A stretch of DNA of 64,000 bases from Veillonella denticariosi JCM 15641. Its GTDB lineage: Bacteria > Bacillota > Negativicutes > Veillonellales > Veillonellaceae. The stretch is taken from assembly GCF_002959855.1 (NCBI RefSeq), contig NZ_PPDB01000003.1, forward strand, positions 310,001 to 374,000, read 5' to 3'. Position numbers and translations under genes: made by a program. The notes beneath the pieces are model-generated. The model saw nothing but the letters and a program-made list of their open reading frames with translations, did no database searches and was not told the origin of the DNA. Below, in pieces: positions 8,977 through 18,444 of the stretch. How positions within the stretch are numbered: the stretch's first letter is position 1; the number at the start of each line of letters is the position of its first letter.

Positions 8977-10421
8977 TATTTATTCTCCTTCTTTTTATTC
9001 TTTTCATGTTCAGCATATAAATCACGGAATTTCTTGAACTTCAAGGAGCCCAATTCTTTAGACTTGGTCCAGCCGTTCATTACAGGCACAGCTTGTGTCC
9101 ATTTAGGCATGTTACCTTCGCTGTTGCTGATTAAGTTCATACCGATAGCGCCTGCTTTTGTACCGAGGTCGAATAATGTAGCATTACCGAACATTTTCGC
9201 GGCAGCAGTAAAGATAGCTTCTTCCGCTTTCGGACGAGTCTTTTCAATATCAGCCATAATATGACGATGTTCCATCAATAATTCATGCAACGGAATCGCT
9301 ACCGGACAGTTTTCCGTACATGCGCCGCACAATGTGGATGCATATGGAAGATCGCCCGCTACATCATATCCTTTAAACAATGGAGTCAATACGGCACCCA
9401 TCGGACCCGGATATACGGAACCGTAACCGTGACCGGACACATGGCGATATACAGGACAGATGTTCATACATGCACCGCAGCGGATACAACGAAGCATATC
9501 CTGGAATGTACCGCCCAAGATGCCGGAACGACCGTTATCAATGATGATGATATGTGTTTCTTCAGGACCATCCGCTTCACCTTCACGAGCAGGACCGGTC
9601 ATCATGGAGAAGTAGTTGGAAATCTTGGAACCTACTGCGGAGCGGTTCAACATTTCCATCATAATGTCAAGTGCTTTGAAATCAGGAACGATACGTTCAG
9701 TCCCCAAGAAAATCAATTGAGTCTTAGGAATGGAACTGGCCATACGACCGTTACCTTCGTTGGAAACGATAGTACATGTACCGGAGGAAGCAACGGCAAA
9801 GTTACAGCCGTTAACCCCTACATCGGCTTTGAGGAAGCGTTCACGCACATAACCACGTACGAAATGCGTCATTTCTGTAGGATTTTCCGTGCCTGTATAG
9901 CCTAATTTTTCAGCGAAAATTTCACGAATTTTATTACGTTCAAAGTGAAGGCCGGGAACAACGATATGAGATGGAGGACTTACAGCAGTTTGCAAGATAA
10001 ATTCAGCCAAGTCAGTTTCGTTAACTTCGATACCAGCTTCTTCCAACACTTCGTTCAAACCAATTTCTTCCGTCAGGATTGTTTTGGATTTTACGATCAT
10101 CTTCGCTTCGCGTTGACGAAGAATATCCAATGCAATTTGAGTCGCTTCTTTGTCATCAAAAGCAAAGTGAACTTTGGAGCCCGCTTTTTCGGCATTTTCA
10201 GCAAACTGGTTTGTATAATAGTCAAGATTGTTCAATACATGGTCGCGTATACGCGCTGCTTCAGCGCGAAAATCCAACCATTCAGGAACATCCGCAACTA
10301 CGGTATTACGTTTATCATAAAACACGTCTTGTGCTTTTTTGATGGCTGCAACTTTGAAGTCATCAGCCAAACATTCTTTTATGCGTGTTTTATAGGGGCG
10401 ATTGTCATATATAAGTGCCAT
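8976..10421 (-). CDS. lutB: LutB-type iron-sulfur lactate utilization protein
   Basis: LutB is the 481-residue core subunit of LutABC. The N-terminal half is a LUD-type domain (SSGTCTIVSNEGNGR is a recognisable piece). The C-terminal half holds two [4Fe-4S] motifs, CIRCGACMNICPVY and CGACTENCPVAIP, spaced by about 45 residues, as in a ferredoxin-type electron relay. LutB passes electrons from lactate oxidation through the clusters. A short charged tail ends the protein. It lies 12 bp after lutA and overlaps lutC, forming one operon. Confidence 0.93.
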   Translation of the reverse strand: MALIYDNRPYKTRIKECLADDFKVAAIKKAQDVFYDKRNTVVADVPEWLDFRAEAARIRDHVLNNLDYYTNQFAENAEKAGSKVHFAFDDKEATQIALDILRQREAKMIVKSKTILTEEIGLNEVLEEAGIEVNETDLAEFILQTAVSPPSHIVVPGLHFERNKIREIFAEKLGYTGTENPTEMTHFVRGYVRERFLKADVGVNGCNFAVASSGTCTIVSNEGNGRMASSIPKTQLIFLGTERIVPDFKALDIMMEMLNRSAVGSKISNYFSMMTGPAREGEADGPEETHIIIIDNGRSGILGGTFQDMLRCIRCGACMNICPVYRHVSGHGYGSVYPGPMGAVLTPLFKGYDVAGDLPYASTLCGACTENCPVAIPLHELLMEHRHIMADIEKTRPKAEEAIFTAAAKMFGNATLFDLGTKAGAIGMNLISNSEGNMPKWTQAVPVMNGWTKSKELGSLKFKKFRDLYAEHEKNKKKENK

Positions 10422-10433
10422 GTCGTCTCCTCC

Positions 10434-11171
10434 TTAACGGCAGTTCAAGATTTCAGCAATATGCATTACCTTAATACGGCGGTCGATTTCCCCTTCTTTA
10501 TGAAGGCGATCAAGCATACCGGCGATGTTCATCAGACACGCCTGGTCGGAACCGGAAATAACGTTGGCACCGGTACCGGCGATTTCCAATGCTTTTTCAC
10601 GTGTCATCACTTCGCTGATTTCAGGATTTTTAACCGAGAAAGTACCGCCGAAGCCACAGCAACGGTCCGCACGAGGTAATTCGATCAATGTCATATCTTT
10701 TACATTGCGAAGGAGTTTGAAAGGAGGCTCTTTAACGCCCATCAAACGGGTAACATGGCAAGATGTATGATATGTAACGGTTTCGTTAAAACGAGCCCCT
10801 ACATCCTCTACACCTAGTACATCCGTAATGAATTCCGTAAATTCATAGATTTTAGAGCTTAATTTTTCAGCTCGCGCTTGCCATTCAGGCTGACCTTCCA
10901 AGAAATGCTGGTATTCATCGCGAATTGCAAATGCGCAAGAGCCGGACATGCTGACTACATATTCAGCGTTTTCAAAGCATTCGATCGTGTTCTTGATGGC
11001 ATCCATAGCCGCATCATTATAACCGGAATTTGTAAACATTTGTCCACAACATACTTGCTTCTTAGGAACCACGAGTTCGCAGCCCAATCTTTCAAGTACT
11101 TCTACCCCGGCCATCCCCACATGAGGGTAGAACATGTCAATCAAACACTGTTGGAAAAGATGAATTTTCAT
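10434..11171 (-). CDS. lutA: LutA-type (Fe-S)-binding lactate utilization protein
   Basis: LutA is the 245-residue CCG-domain subunit of LutABC, related to GlcF and heterodisulfide reductase subunit B. Two cysteine-rich CCG domains are visible: the first runs from CLIDMFYP to VCCGQ, and the second from CHVTRLMGV to RCCGFGG. ATG 11171 opens the typical MKIHLFQQC start; the frame remains open to 11261 but without a better start. It is the first gene of the operon. A 6-bp-armed palindrome (11235-11248) about 65 bp upstream could be an operator. No lut regulator is adjacent. Confidence 0.92.
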   Translation of the reverse strand: MKIHLFQQCLIDMFYPHVGMAGVEVLERLGCELVVPKKQVCCGQMFTNSGYNDAAMDAIKNTIECFENAEYVVSMSGSCAFAIRDEYQHFLEGQPEWQARAEKLSSKIYEFTEFITDVLGVEDVGARFNETVTYHTSCHVTRLMGVKEPPFKLLRNVKDMTLIELPRADRCCGFGGTFSVKNPEISEVMTREKALEIAGTGANVISGSDQACLMNIAGMLDRLHKEGEIDRRIKVMHIAEILNCR

Positions 11172-11234
11172 ATTATCGTCCTCGTCTTTTCTAGTACTTA
11201 ACCTAATAAAAAATTTTGATATGTATGTATGATG

Positions 11235-11248
11235 ACAAGATCTCTTGT
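11235..11248. promoter_or_regulatory. Palindrome in the lut promoter region
   Basis: ACAAGA-TC-TCTTGT is a dyad with 6-bp perfect arms and a 2-nt centre, 64 bp upstream of the lutA ATG. Lactate operons are often controlled by GntR/FCD-type or LutR-like repressors. The binding protein here is unknown. Confidence 0.35.
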
Positions 11249-11872
11249 AAAAGCAACCCACAAAAAACCTGCCCTGAACATTACTTATGCTTTCAAATAT
11301 CTATTCGAAAGCTTTATCGTTATAATTATAAATTAATAATGCATGAAATGTCCAAAGGATTGCTATATTAGTATGAACCCATTTATTTAAACTATCGTTA
11401 TGCGTTTTTCTCATAGGAAACATTGAATTTTATCACATATATTGTAAATGCCATTAATTTTTTCTGTAAAAGCCTTGTAAAACCTGTATTTTGCAAATAT
11501 TTATCATTTGGCATACCAGCAACGGTCTACACCTTTTTTAACATCCATCCTTTTACTTTTAAACATCCATTCTTTTGTTTTTTTGCATTTTATTTTCGGA
11601 CATTAATATTTGCAGATAGATGCAGATAGATCTAAATATTTAGTCCCGGTTCTAAACATTTATGTTTTAATATTCACCATTCATTTTTATTAAATAGAAT
11701 TCATTTAATTAATAGATTTCAAAGTTCGTCATATAATTCCATTTAAAGTTCATGCTGCATTATTTCCGAACTTTCATCATATATTTATATAACTCCGACG
11801 ACATGCTTAAATTCATGTAATTTTTATGCTCATATATTACATTTTCTTATAGTAGTCCATCAATTTAAAAAG
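11249..11872. other. Long AT-rich intergenic region
   Basis: About 620 bp without a supportable gene separates divergently transcribed lutABC and the SLH genes. It is very AT-rich and includes a small hairpin (GCTTTC around 11290 against GAAAGC around 11310). An open frame at 11423-11629 on the plus strand is dominated by Phe and Ile codons, has no ribosome-binding site and is probably not a gene. I see no known riboswitch here. A long untranslated leader or a small RNA is possible but unsupported. Confidence 0.5.
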
Positions 11873-11881
11873 TGCTATAAT
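11873..11881 (+). promoter_or_regulatory. Extended -10 promoter of the SLH gene
   Basis: TGCTATAAT is a perfect extended -10 element (TGnTATAAT), 38 bp before the ATG at 11919. No convincing -35 hexamer lies 17 bp upstream, which extended -10 promoters can tolerate. The ribosome-binding site is AAAGGAG. Confidence 0.55.
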
Positions 11882-11918
11882 TTTACTTATATAAGTATAG
11901 TTTGAAAGGAGCCTTTTC

Positions 11919-13580
11919 ATGAAACTAAATAAATTATCCTTATCCTTGGCAATTACATTGGCCTTGGGATCCACATTCGGCATGGCTCACGCTGAAACAA
12001 CCGCAACGCAAAACAAAACGACAACAGTGACAAACACAACGGTTAAACCACTCCCTGTAAAAGCAACAACTGCAAAAACCGCTCCAAAAGCGACCGCGCA
12101 GAAGGCTGCCTCTACAGACAAAATGACCGCTGAAAAAAATGCGGATACTGAAACCAAAGCAGCTGCCGCGACAAAATCAGCGGCAGGTACTAAGGCGGCA
12201 ACTCACACCGCGGCTGCAACCAAGGCCGAGGCTAAACCTGTAACCGGTGCAAAAACGACGGAAACCGCAACGGCACATAAAGCGGTAAAAGAAAATTTAC
12301 CGGTCGGCGTATATTCCGATACGAAAGACAGCTGGGCACGTGATGCAATTCAAGCGATGACACAGGCCGGATATTTATCGGGTTACTCGGATAACACATT
12401 TAAACCGAGTCAACAAATCACACGTGAACAAGCGGCCGCAATTTACGGCAAAGTGTTACAGAGCAATTTAAATGCTCAAGATTTGACCGCTCTTACAGCA
12501 AAGGAAGAAGCGACTACGTACTCCGATGTAGCCGCTGACCGTTGGTCTAACTCCGCTATCAAATTGGTAAGTGCCGCAGGTGTTATGGAAGGTACGTCTA
12601 AAACGGCATTCAATCCTACAAAGGCAATGAATCGAGAAGAATTCGTCGCATCTGCTGCCAGCTTAGCGAAAAAACTCAACATCTCCCCTGCTGTAAAAAC
12701 CGAGAAAGTGGCTTTCAAAGATGAAGCAAGCATCTCTAAAGAATATTTAGCCGATGTACAATACATGGCGCAACGCGGCATCGTATCCTCCGGTGCGACA
12801 GAAAGTTTTAACCCGAAACAACCTGTAACACGTGCACAGGCGGCAACGATTTTACATCGTCTACTTAACGGCGCCGGTCTGGCAACAGCTAAACAAGGTA
12901 CAACAGAAGCAGCCGGAATGGATGCCGATACTGTAGCGGGAGACATGTCCAAATCCGATAAAACAGTAGATGCATCAAAAAAACATAAAGACATGAAATC
13001 GGATGTAGAAAAATCTGAAAAGGCCGCTAAAGAAGATGCTAAAAAAGCAAAGAAAGAAATGAAGGACGTTAAGGCTGCAAAAGAGGTTAAGGAAACTAAA
13101 ACCGAACCGGTTTACAACGTACGCCCCGTTCGTCGCAGCACATTAAAAGCATTGGATCAGAAGCAACAAGCCGCTTTGGAGAACAAAGTATTCACGGAAT
13201 TGAATAAAACATACAAAACCGATGATGCTTTCCAAGATTATGGTGTTATGTATTGGCGCGACAACCAATTACATGTGGCATTAAAAACGGACAGCGACAT
13301 TCCTACTGTAAAAGCGAACCTTGCAGCCCGTGGTGATTCCACTATAAACAACTACGTTGTGGTGGAACCGTCTCAATACAGCCAGGCCGAATACGATGCA
13401 ATCGATGCGAACTTTCGCAACTACTACAGCAAAAACGAAAAAGCCGGCAATATTCTGGCGACCTTCCCTGATGTGGAAAACAATCAACTCTATGCAGTAG
13501 TATCTACCGCATCGAAAGAAACGCAACAAGGCATCGCCAAATTGTTCGGTTCCAAAGTAAAAATGACAGTTAAACGCTAA
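11919..13580 (+). CDS. Secreted SLH-domain protein with novel C-terminal domain (paralogue 1)
   Basis: A 553-residue exported protein. A Sec signal peptide (residues 1 to about 25, ending AHA) precedes a low-complexity Thr/Ala/Lys-rich segment to about residue 125. Three SLH repeats then span about residues 130-320; typical pieces are GYLSGYSDNTFKPSQQITREQAAA, split here only by wording, and FNPKQPVTRAQAA. A Lys/Glu/Asp-rich, probably helical linker follows (about 335-395). The last 145 residues form a domain I do not recognise, shared with the next gene. SLH domains in Negativicutes bind polyamine-modified peptidoglycan, so the protein should sit in the periplasm or bridge to the outer membrane. 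The SLH block is in the middle, unlike OmpM porins. Confidence 0.85.
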   Translation: MKLNKLSLSLAITLALGSTFGMAHAETTATQNKTTTVTNTTVKPLPVKATTAKTAPKATAQKAASTDKMTAEKNADTETKAAAATKSAAGTKAATHTAAATKAEAKPVTGAKTTETATAHKAVKENLPVGVYSDTKDSWARDAIQAMTQAGYLSGYSDNTFKPSQQITREQAAAIYGKVLQSNLNAQDLTALTAKEEATTYSDVAADRWSNSAIKLVSAAGVMEGTSKTAFNPTKAMNREEFVASAASLAKKLNISPAVKTEKVAFKDEASISKEYLADVQYMAQRGIVSSGATESFNPKQPVTRAQAATILHRLLNGAGLATAKQGTTEAAGMDADTVAGDMSKSDKTVDASKKHKDMKSDVEKSEKAAKEDAKKAKKEMKDVKAAKEVKETKTEPVYNVRPVRRSTLKALDQKQQAALENKVFTELNKTYKTDDAFQDYGVMYWRDNQLHVALKTDSDIPTVKANLAARGDSTINNYVVVEPSQYSQAEYDAIDANFRNYYSKNEKAGNILATFPDVENNQLYAVVSTASKETQQGIAKLFGSKVKMTVKR

Positions 13581-13602
13581 TCACATCTATACTCAATCAC
13601 CT

Positions 13603-13638
13603 AAAGCAGCGTATACCATGTAAGTATTACGCTGCTTT
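13603..13638 (+). terminator. Hairpin between the two SLH genes
   Basis: Perfect arms AAAGCAGCGTA (13603-13613) and TACGCTGCTTT (13628-13638) lie 23 bp after the first SLH gene stop. The downstream T-tract is poor, so it may be a partial terminator or a 3'-end stabiliser that lets some transcription reach the second gene. Confidence 0.6.
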
Positions 13639-13675
13639 GGTATATCCTAGTATCCAAAGATCAGGAAGGATTTTT

Positions 13676-15121
13676 ATGAACAAGAATACTAAGTATACAT
13701 TGCACGCTCTCGTTTTAGGGGCCTTGGTAGCGACTACCGGCCTGACGGCAGCTAATACAACATCCACTGCGGCAACTGCCAATACGGTTCCATCAACAGC
13801 TCGTGCGGCTACACAGTCGGCACACGCGGATGCGACAACTGATAAATCAGCTATAACAAATGCTAAATCCCCTTTGCCATCAGTTGCAACCAATTCACAA
13901 ACAGCTTTAGAAACAAGGGAATCAAGAACGGAAAGTAATCCACAGAGACCGACCAATAACGATTTATCCACGGGAACACAAACCACAGTTGTAAATAAGC
14001 AGTTACCTGTCGGCGGTCCTGCTAATATCCAGAATGTACGCCCTTATATTTTCTCCGACGTGCCGAGCGATTTCTGGGCCGCTAACTCCATCAGCACCGT
14101 TACAAGAGCGAATCTCATGAAAGGCTATTCGGACGGTACTTTCAGACCGAATCAACCGATGACACGCGAAGAAGTGGCGAGTCTTTTCAATAACATTACA
14201 AATGACGGACAAGCCGCCTTTTTATCGAGCAAATTCAAGGATATCACGTCTGACCGCTGGTCCGCCCTCGCAATCGAATCGGTGGCACGAAAAAATATCA
14301 TCAGCGGCTACGGCGATGACACTTACAAGCCGGAAAAATACATGTCCCGCCAGGAATTTGCCGTAGTAGCGGATAATTATATACATTATCTAGGTTATAC
14401 CACTGAGGACCCTACCGTTCTCGATACGGTCGCATACGGTGACCAGAAATTCGTCGCTCCTTGGGCGCAAGACGCCGTACGCGAGTTAGCATACTTAGGC
14501 TTTACAAACTATGCACCGGGCACCTTATTTAATCCGGAAAAATACATCACCCGTGCAGAAGCGGCGGAAATCACCTATCGCATGACACAGACGGAGCAAG
14601 CCTTAGCGTTCCACAATACATTATTCAGACAACAGGTGGAAAACAAAACGGTCCGTATCATCGACAATGCATTAAATTACGGCAATGACTTTACGAAATT
14701 CCGCAATGACGGGGCCCTCTTCTGGGAAGCAGGTCAACTATATGCCTCCTTGACGGATCAAAAGAAAGTAGACCTCGTTGCCAAGGCGATTGCCGATGCT
14801 CACGATTTACAATTAGATAAAACCGTAGTCGTATCGAAAGGTAAATTGACACAGGCGCAACTGGAAGATTATCAGTCCGATGCCATCGCCCTCTATCAGG
14901 AGAAAGAACCGAAAGGAAAGATCATCTCCATCTATCCGAACACGGACACGAGTGCACTCATCATTACCGTTGATTCCATCCAAAAATCGACGATGAAAGC
15001 ATTTAAAAAGAAATTCCATGATAATGTCTTCTTGCAGTTGCCGCCTGAACCTCTTACAGGCGGCTCGGACGAGAACATTCACTTCCCATTGCCGCAGCGC
15101 AACACAAAAAATAAGTCTTAA
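13676..15121 (+). CDS. Secreted SLH-domain protein with novel C-terminal domain (paralogue 2)
   Basis: This 481-residue protein has the same layout as the gene before it: signal peptide (about residues 1-27), Thr/Ala/Ser-rich spacer, three SLH repeats (about 120-320) and the same unrecognised C-terminal domain (about 325-465), but without the Lys-rich linker. Clear SLH pieces are LMKGYSDGTFRPNQPMTREE and ISGYGDDTYKPEKYMSRQEF. ATG 13676 follows AGGAAGGA by 5 nt; the frame is open to 13637 but lacks a signal there. The final 15 residues are polar. It probably arose by tandem duplication, with spacer and linker diverging fastest. Function beyond wall anchoring is unknown. Confidence 0.84.
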   Translation: MNKNTKYTLHALVLGALVATTGLTAANTTSTAATANTVPSTARAATQSAHADATTDKSAITNAKSPLPSVATNSQTALETRESRTESNPQRPTNNDLSTGTQTTVVNKQLPVGGPANIQNVRPYIFSDVPSDFWAANSISTVTRANLMKGYSDGTFRPNQPMTREEVASLFNNITNDGQAAFLSSKFKDITSDRWSALAIESVARKNIISGYGDDTYKPEKYMSRQEFAVVADNYIHYLGYTTEDPTVLDTVAYGDQKFVAPWAQDAVRELAYLGFTNYAPGTLFNPEKYITRAEAAEITYRMTQTEQALAFHNTLFRQQVENKTVRIIDNALNYGNDFTKFRNDGALFWEAGQLYASLTDQKKVDLVAKAIADAHDLQLDKTVVVSKGKLTQAQLEDYQSDAIALYQEKEPKGKIISIYPNTDTSALIITVDSIQKSTMKAFKKKFHDNVFLQLPPEPLTGGSDENIHFPLPQRNTKNKS

Positions 15122-15128
15122 AACAGCG

Positions 15129-15158
15129 ATGGAGCTAGTATTACTAGCTCCATTTTCT
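15129..15158 (+). terminator. Terminator after the SLH pair
   Basis: ATGGAGCTAG (15129-15138) and CTAGCTCCAT (15144-15153) form a perfect 10-bp hairpin with a 5-nt loop, followed by TTTTC. It lies 8 bp after the stop of the second SLH gene. Confidence 0.85.
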
Positions 15159-15235
15159 ATCCCCCATATGATTTTCATACAACACAGATACCCTATAACC
15201 TAACATTTATATAACGGACACATAAAAGCCACATA

Positions 15236-15269
15236 AAAGCGGTCGCACTCCATCGGGTACGACCGCTTT
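15236..15269 (-). terminator. Hairpin downstream of the DUF4163/3298-like gene
   Basis: AAAGCGGTCG (15236-15245) pairs perfectly with CGACCGCTTT (15260-15269). It lies 71 bp beyond the stop of the minus-strand gene ending at 15341 and may end the OPT operon transcript. The minus-strand tail is only moderately T-rich. Confidence 0.65.
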
Positions 15270-15340
15270 CATAATAAACTTTCACAATAAAACAGTACTG
15301 TCTATACACGCAATGAATCTAACCGACACACAAGGTTAGA

Positions 15341-16195
15341 TCATTTTTTTGTTACATCATTTTCATGATCCCGCAAATTGCCGACCGGAACATATACGGT
15401 ACCGGCACTATGAGCGGAGTCCACATCTTGTTGCAGAATCATCACAACGGAATAATCGTCGGTTGTATAGAATTCGCTAGGCAATTTGTCAATTTTAAAG
15501 TCATTGCCGAGCTTGTTCTTCACATCCTGATTATTGTTAATGGCATTTACCAACTCTTTCTTGTTGATACCGCCAAGGTCATATAAGGAAATCTGGCGAC
15601 CTGTCGTGGTGTTGAAAGTAAAGCCTTTTACAAAGTTCACACCGTTTGCATCATTGTCACGCATCGTATAGGTGTGAATCAACACGCTGAGGATGCCGTT
15701 CTTATCCGTTTTTACATCGTAGTACATTACTACATTTGTCTTATCGGATTCCTTAGCATTTAATTTTTCCACATCATTTTGTACCTTGGAAACGTACTTC
15801 TTGATGGTCGTATTAATCGCTTTTTCCACGACAGGGCTGACGGATTTTACCTCAGGGAATACGAGATCCAAGTGATCCGTTGTGGATTCAATCGGAGATA
15901 CGCCGACTTCCTTGCGGTCCATATAGCGGTCCGCATTAGGAGCTACCACTTCTACAGTTCCGCGGTCAACTTTACCGGCTACGGTACGTAATGCACGATT
16001 TTGTTCCGGTGTAGCGGTACTGGAAATGCGATACGTCAAATCATTACGATTCACCTTGCGAGCGGATGTGTCGACTTGTTGTTCGGCTTGCACCGTTCCG
16101 TTATCCTTCGTAACAGGAATAACATCGCCTGCCGCCAAGGATGTGAGCGGCAACGCCGCCGTCATCATGATGAGTACAGTCTGTTTTAGTTTCAT
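15341..16195 (-). CDS. Secreted DUF4163/DUF3298-like protein
   Basis: A 284-residue exported protein with a Sec signal peptide (about residues 1-22, ending SLAAG). From about residue 105 the sequence resembles the DUF4163-DUF3298 arrangement seen in RsiV and PdaC relatives: a paired beta-sheet domain, then FVKGFTFNTTTGRQISLYDL, which is the usual start of DUF3298, and a C-terminal YSVVMILQQ strand. Such domains sit outside the cytoplasm; in RsiV they bind lysozyme, but I cannot claim that here. It follows the OPT transporter gene by 12 bp on the same strand and is probably cotranscribed with it. AGAGG lies 8 nt upstream of the ATG. Confidence 0.72.
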   Translation of the reverse strand: MKLKQTVLIMMTAALPLTSLAAGDVIPVTKDNGTVQAEQQVDTSARKVNRNDLTYRISSTATPEQNRALRTVAGKVDRGTVEVVAPNADRYMDRKEVGVSPIESTTDHLDLVFPEVKSVSPVVEKAINTTIKKYVSKVQNDVEKLNAKESDKTNVVMYYDVKTDKNGILSVLIHTYTMRDNDANGVNFVKGFTFNTTTGRQISLYDLGGINKKELVNAINNNQDVKNKLGNDFKIDKLPSEFYTTDDYSVVMILQQDVDSAHSAGTVYVPVGNLRDHENDVTKK

Positions 16196-16207
16196 TGCAA
16201 TAACCTC

Positions 16208-18292
16208 TTATTTTTCTAGTTCCTGTTCAGCTTTCATAGCGAGAGCTTCTTCTTTATTGAATTTGTGTGTTACAACACGACGAACCAGATATAGACCTGC
16301 AAAGATGAAAGCAAGCAACCCTAACCAACCTGCATTACTTTCAAATTCAGGACCGACTAATTGAAGTGGAGATTCTCCACCACCGGTTGTAACTGACAAT
16401 ACAATAATAACAGCTATGAGGACGCCAATCAAGCTTTCACCGACAATCAGGCCGGATGCGAAGAGAACACCACGGCGGTTCGATTGCTCCACATCGTACT
16501 CGGCAAGCTCGCCGGCACGCATTTTAGCACGAGCCACAAGATAACGGCCTACGAAATAGCTGATGAAAGAACCAATAATAAGCGGTACTTCTAAAGTAGG
16601 CGGTAAATAAATACCCATACCGACAGCCAATGGAGACAATGTTAAAGTAGCGGTTGTGCTCTTTAGGATCAAGTTAACGATAATCGCCACAACACCGACG
16701 CCAACGCCGATCAGGATGTAATCCCAGTCCATGCTGGAGTTGAAGATACCTTGCGCAATGGTAGTCATCAATGTCGCCTGCGGAGCGGATAATGCAGCGC
16801 TCGGATCCATTTCGGCACGTGGCAACGCACCTGTGAAGCCGTATGCCTGGTAAAGCAAATTAAGTACCGGAGCAATCGTAACGGCGCCGGCTACGGAACC
16901 GAGCAACAAAGCAATCTGTTGACGCCAAGGTGTTGCACCGACGAGCTGACCTGTTTTCAAATCCTGCAAGTTATCATTGGAGATAGATGCAATCGCGATA
17001 ACTACGGACGTCATGAAGATGGCCATAGCGGTAGCAAATTGAACACCTGCTTCGGTAGCGAACAAATTATTCTCCGATGCGATGAAGTATACAACAAGGG
17101 AGGAAATAATCGTCGCCAAAATACCGATACCGGAGATCGGAGATGCAGATGTACCGATAAGACCGGCCATGTAACCACATGCAGCAGCTACGAAGAAACC
17201 GATAAGCAATGCTACAATAATCCCTACGACAACAAGTGTCCACATCAAGCTTGTGCTGATAGGTACAGCGGATACGAAGTCCCAGAATGTGAACACTAAA
17301 CCGACAAGGATGATTGCGAACACGATCAGAACAGATTTAGTATTCATATCCGTATCCATGCGATGTGTTTCGCGTTCTTCAGCACTGCTGTTCATGGATT
17401 TTACGGAGATTTTCATACCTTCGATGATAGGCTTAATTAATGTGATCAAAGTCCAAATCGCCGCGATACCGATGGCACCGGCACCGATAAAGCGAACCTT
17501 TTCTTTCCAGATGCCCATAGCGAATTTAGCAGTTGCACCGCCATCCGGAGCATACAGATTCGTTAAATACGGTACGAAACCGGCCCATGCGACGAGAACA
17601 CCGACCAGGATAGCGATACCGGATGCGATACCGATAAGATAACCGGCACCCAGTAATGCTGTAGAGAAACCCAATGGAATTTGAGTAATACCTTTACTAC
17701 CAGCAGGAATCCAGAAGCTCATGCTGTCGCCAAGTACTTTGAAACCGTTCGCACAAAGGCTGATAAGTCCGGCTACAAAACCGCCGGATACGATATCCTT
17801 CATACCGGAATTAGATTGTGGACCTTCATCTCCGTTATGAGAGCCGACCTTCAAGATTTCCGCCGCCGCACGGCCTTCCGGATACGGCAGATCACTGTTC
17901 ACCACCATGGCACGACGCAACGGAATGGTGAATAACACACCTAGAGAACCGCCGCAGGCGCAGAGCAGGAATGTCTGCCAGAACGGAAAACCGTTCCAAT
18001 ACCCAAGCATAAGCAGACCGGGTAAAATAAAGATAATAGCGGACAAGGTCCCAGCTGCAGAAGCCTGAGTTTGTACCATATTATTTTCAAGAACGTTTGA
18101 GTCCTTGAAAAAACGCAAAATCGCCATAGAAATAATGGCAGCCGGAATGGATGACGAGAATGTCAAACCTACCTTCAAACCGAGATATACGTTAGATGCT
18201 GTAAAAATAACAGTAATCAATGCACCAAGTAGCATCCCACGCAATGTCAGTTCCGGCAGATGAAGGTCATGGCTCATAAAGTCATGTTTCAT
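16208..18292 (-). CDS. OPT-family oligopeptide transporter
   Basis: A 694-residue inner-membrane protein with about 15-16 hydrophobic segments, matching the prokaryotic OPT family in length and composition. The N-terminal ELTLRGMLLGALITVIF-like start and the VYLGLKVGLTFSSSIPAAI segment are typical. OPT carriers import small peptides or metal-chelate compounds by proton symport. The true substrate is unknown. GGAGG lies 9 nt before ATG 18292. The transporter gene leads an operon with the secreted DUF4163/3298-like protein, and its upstream region contains the large nested palindrome described below. Confidence 0.88.
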   Translation of the reverse strand: MKHDFMSHDLHLPELTLRGMLLGALITVIFTASNVYLGLKVGLTFSSSIPAAIISMAILRFFKDSNVLENNMVQTQASAAGTLSAIIFILPGLLMLGYWNGFPFWQTFLLCACGGSLGVLFTIPLRRAMVVNSDLPYPEGRAAAEILKVGSHNGDEGPQSNSGMKDIVSGGFVAGLISLCANGFKVLGDSMSFWIPAGSKGITQIPLGFSTALLGAGYLIGIASGIAILVGVLVAWAGFVPYLTNLYAPDGGATAKFAMGIWKEKVRFIGAGAIGIAAIWTLITLIKPIIEGMKISVKSMNSSAEERETHRMDTDMNTKSVLIVFAIILVGLVFTFWDFVSAVPISTSLMWTLVVVGIIVALLIGFFVAAACGYMAGLIGTSASPISGIGILATIISSLVVYFIASENNLFATEAGVQFATAMAIFMTSVVIAIASISNDNLQDLKTGQLVGATPWRQQIALLLGSVAGAVTIAPVLNLLYQAYGFTGALPRAEMDPSAALSAPQATLMTTIAQGIFNSSMDWDYILIGVGVGVVAIIVNLILKSTTATLTLSPLAVGMGIYLPPTLEVPLIIGSFISYFVGRYLVARAKMRAGELAEYDVEQSNRRGVLFASGLIVGESLIGVLIAVIIVLSVTTGGGESPLQLVGPEFESNAGWLGLLAFIFAGLYLVRRVVTHKFNKEEALAMKAEQELEK

Positions 18293-18444
18293 AAGTACTT
18301 ACCTCCTCTGTGAAACCATAAACTTAAAACAATATACTAAGCTACTTCCATTTTATCGTGTTAAAGCGATGATTTCAATATATATGCGGTATTTATAATG
18401 TATACATATGAAAATTATAAATTTAAGTTTTCCCACAAATATCT

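Noticed and set aside
11423-11629. 68-codon open frame between lutA and the SLH gene
   Set aside because: Phe/Ile/His-rich translation of AT-rich DNA with no ribosome-binding site.
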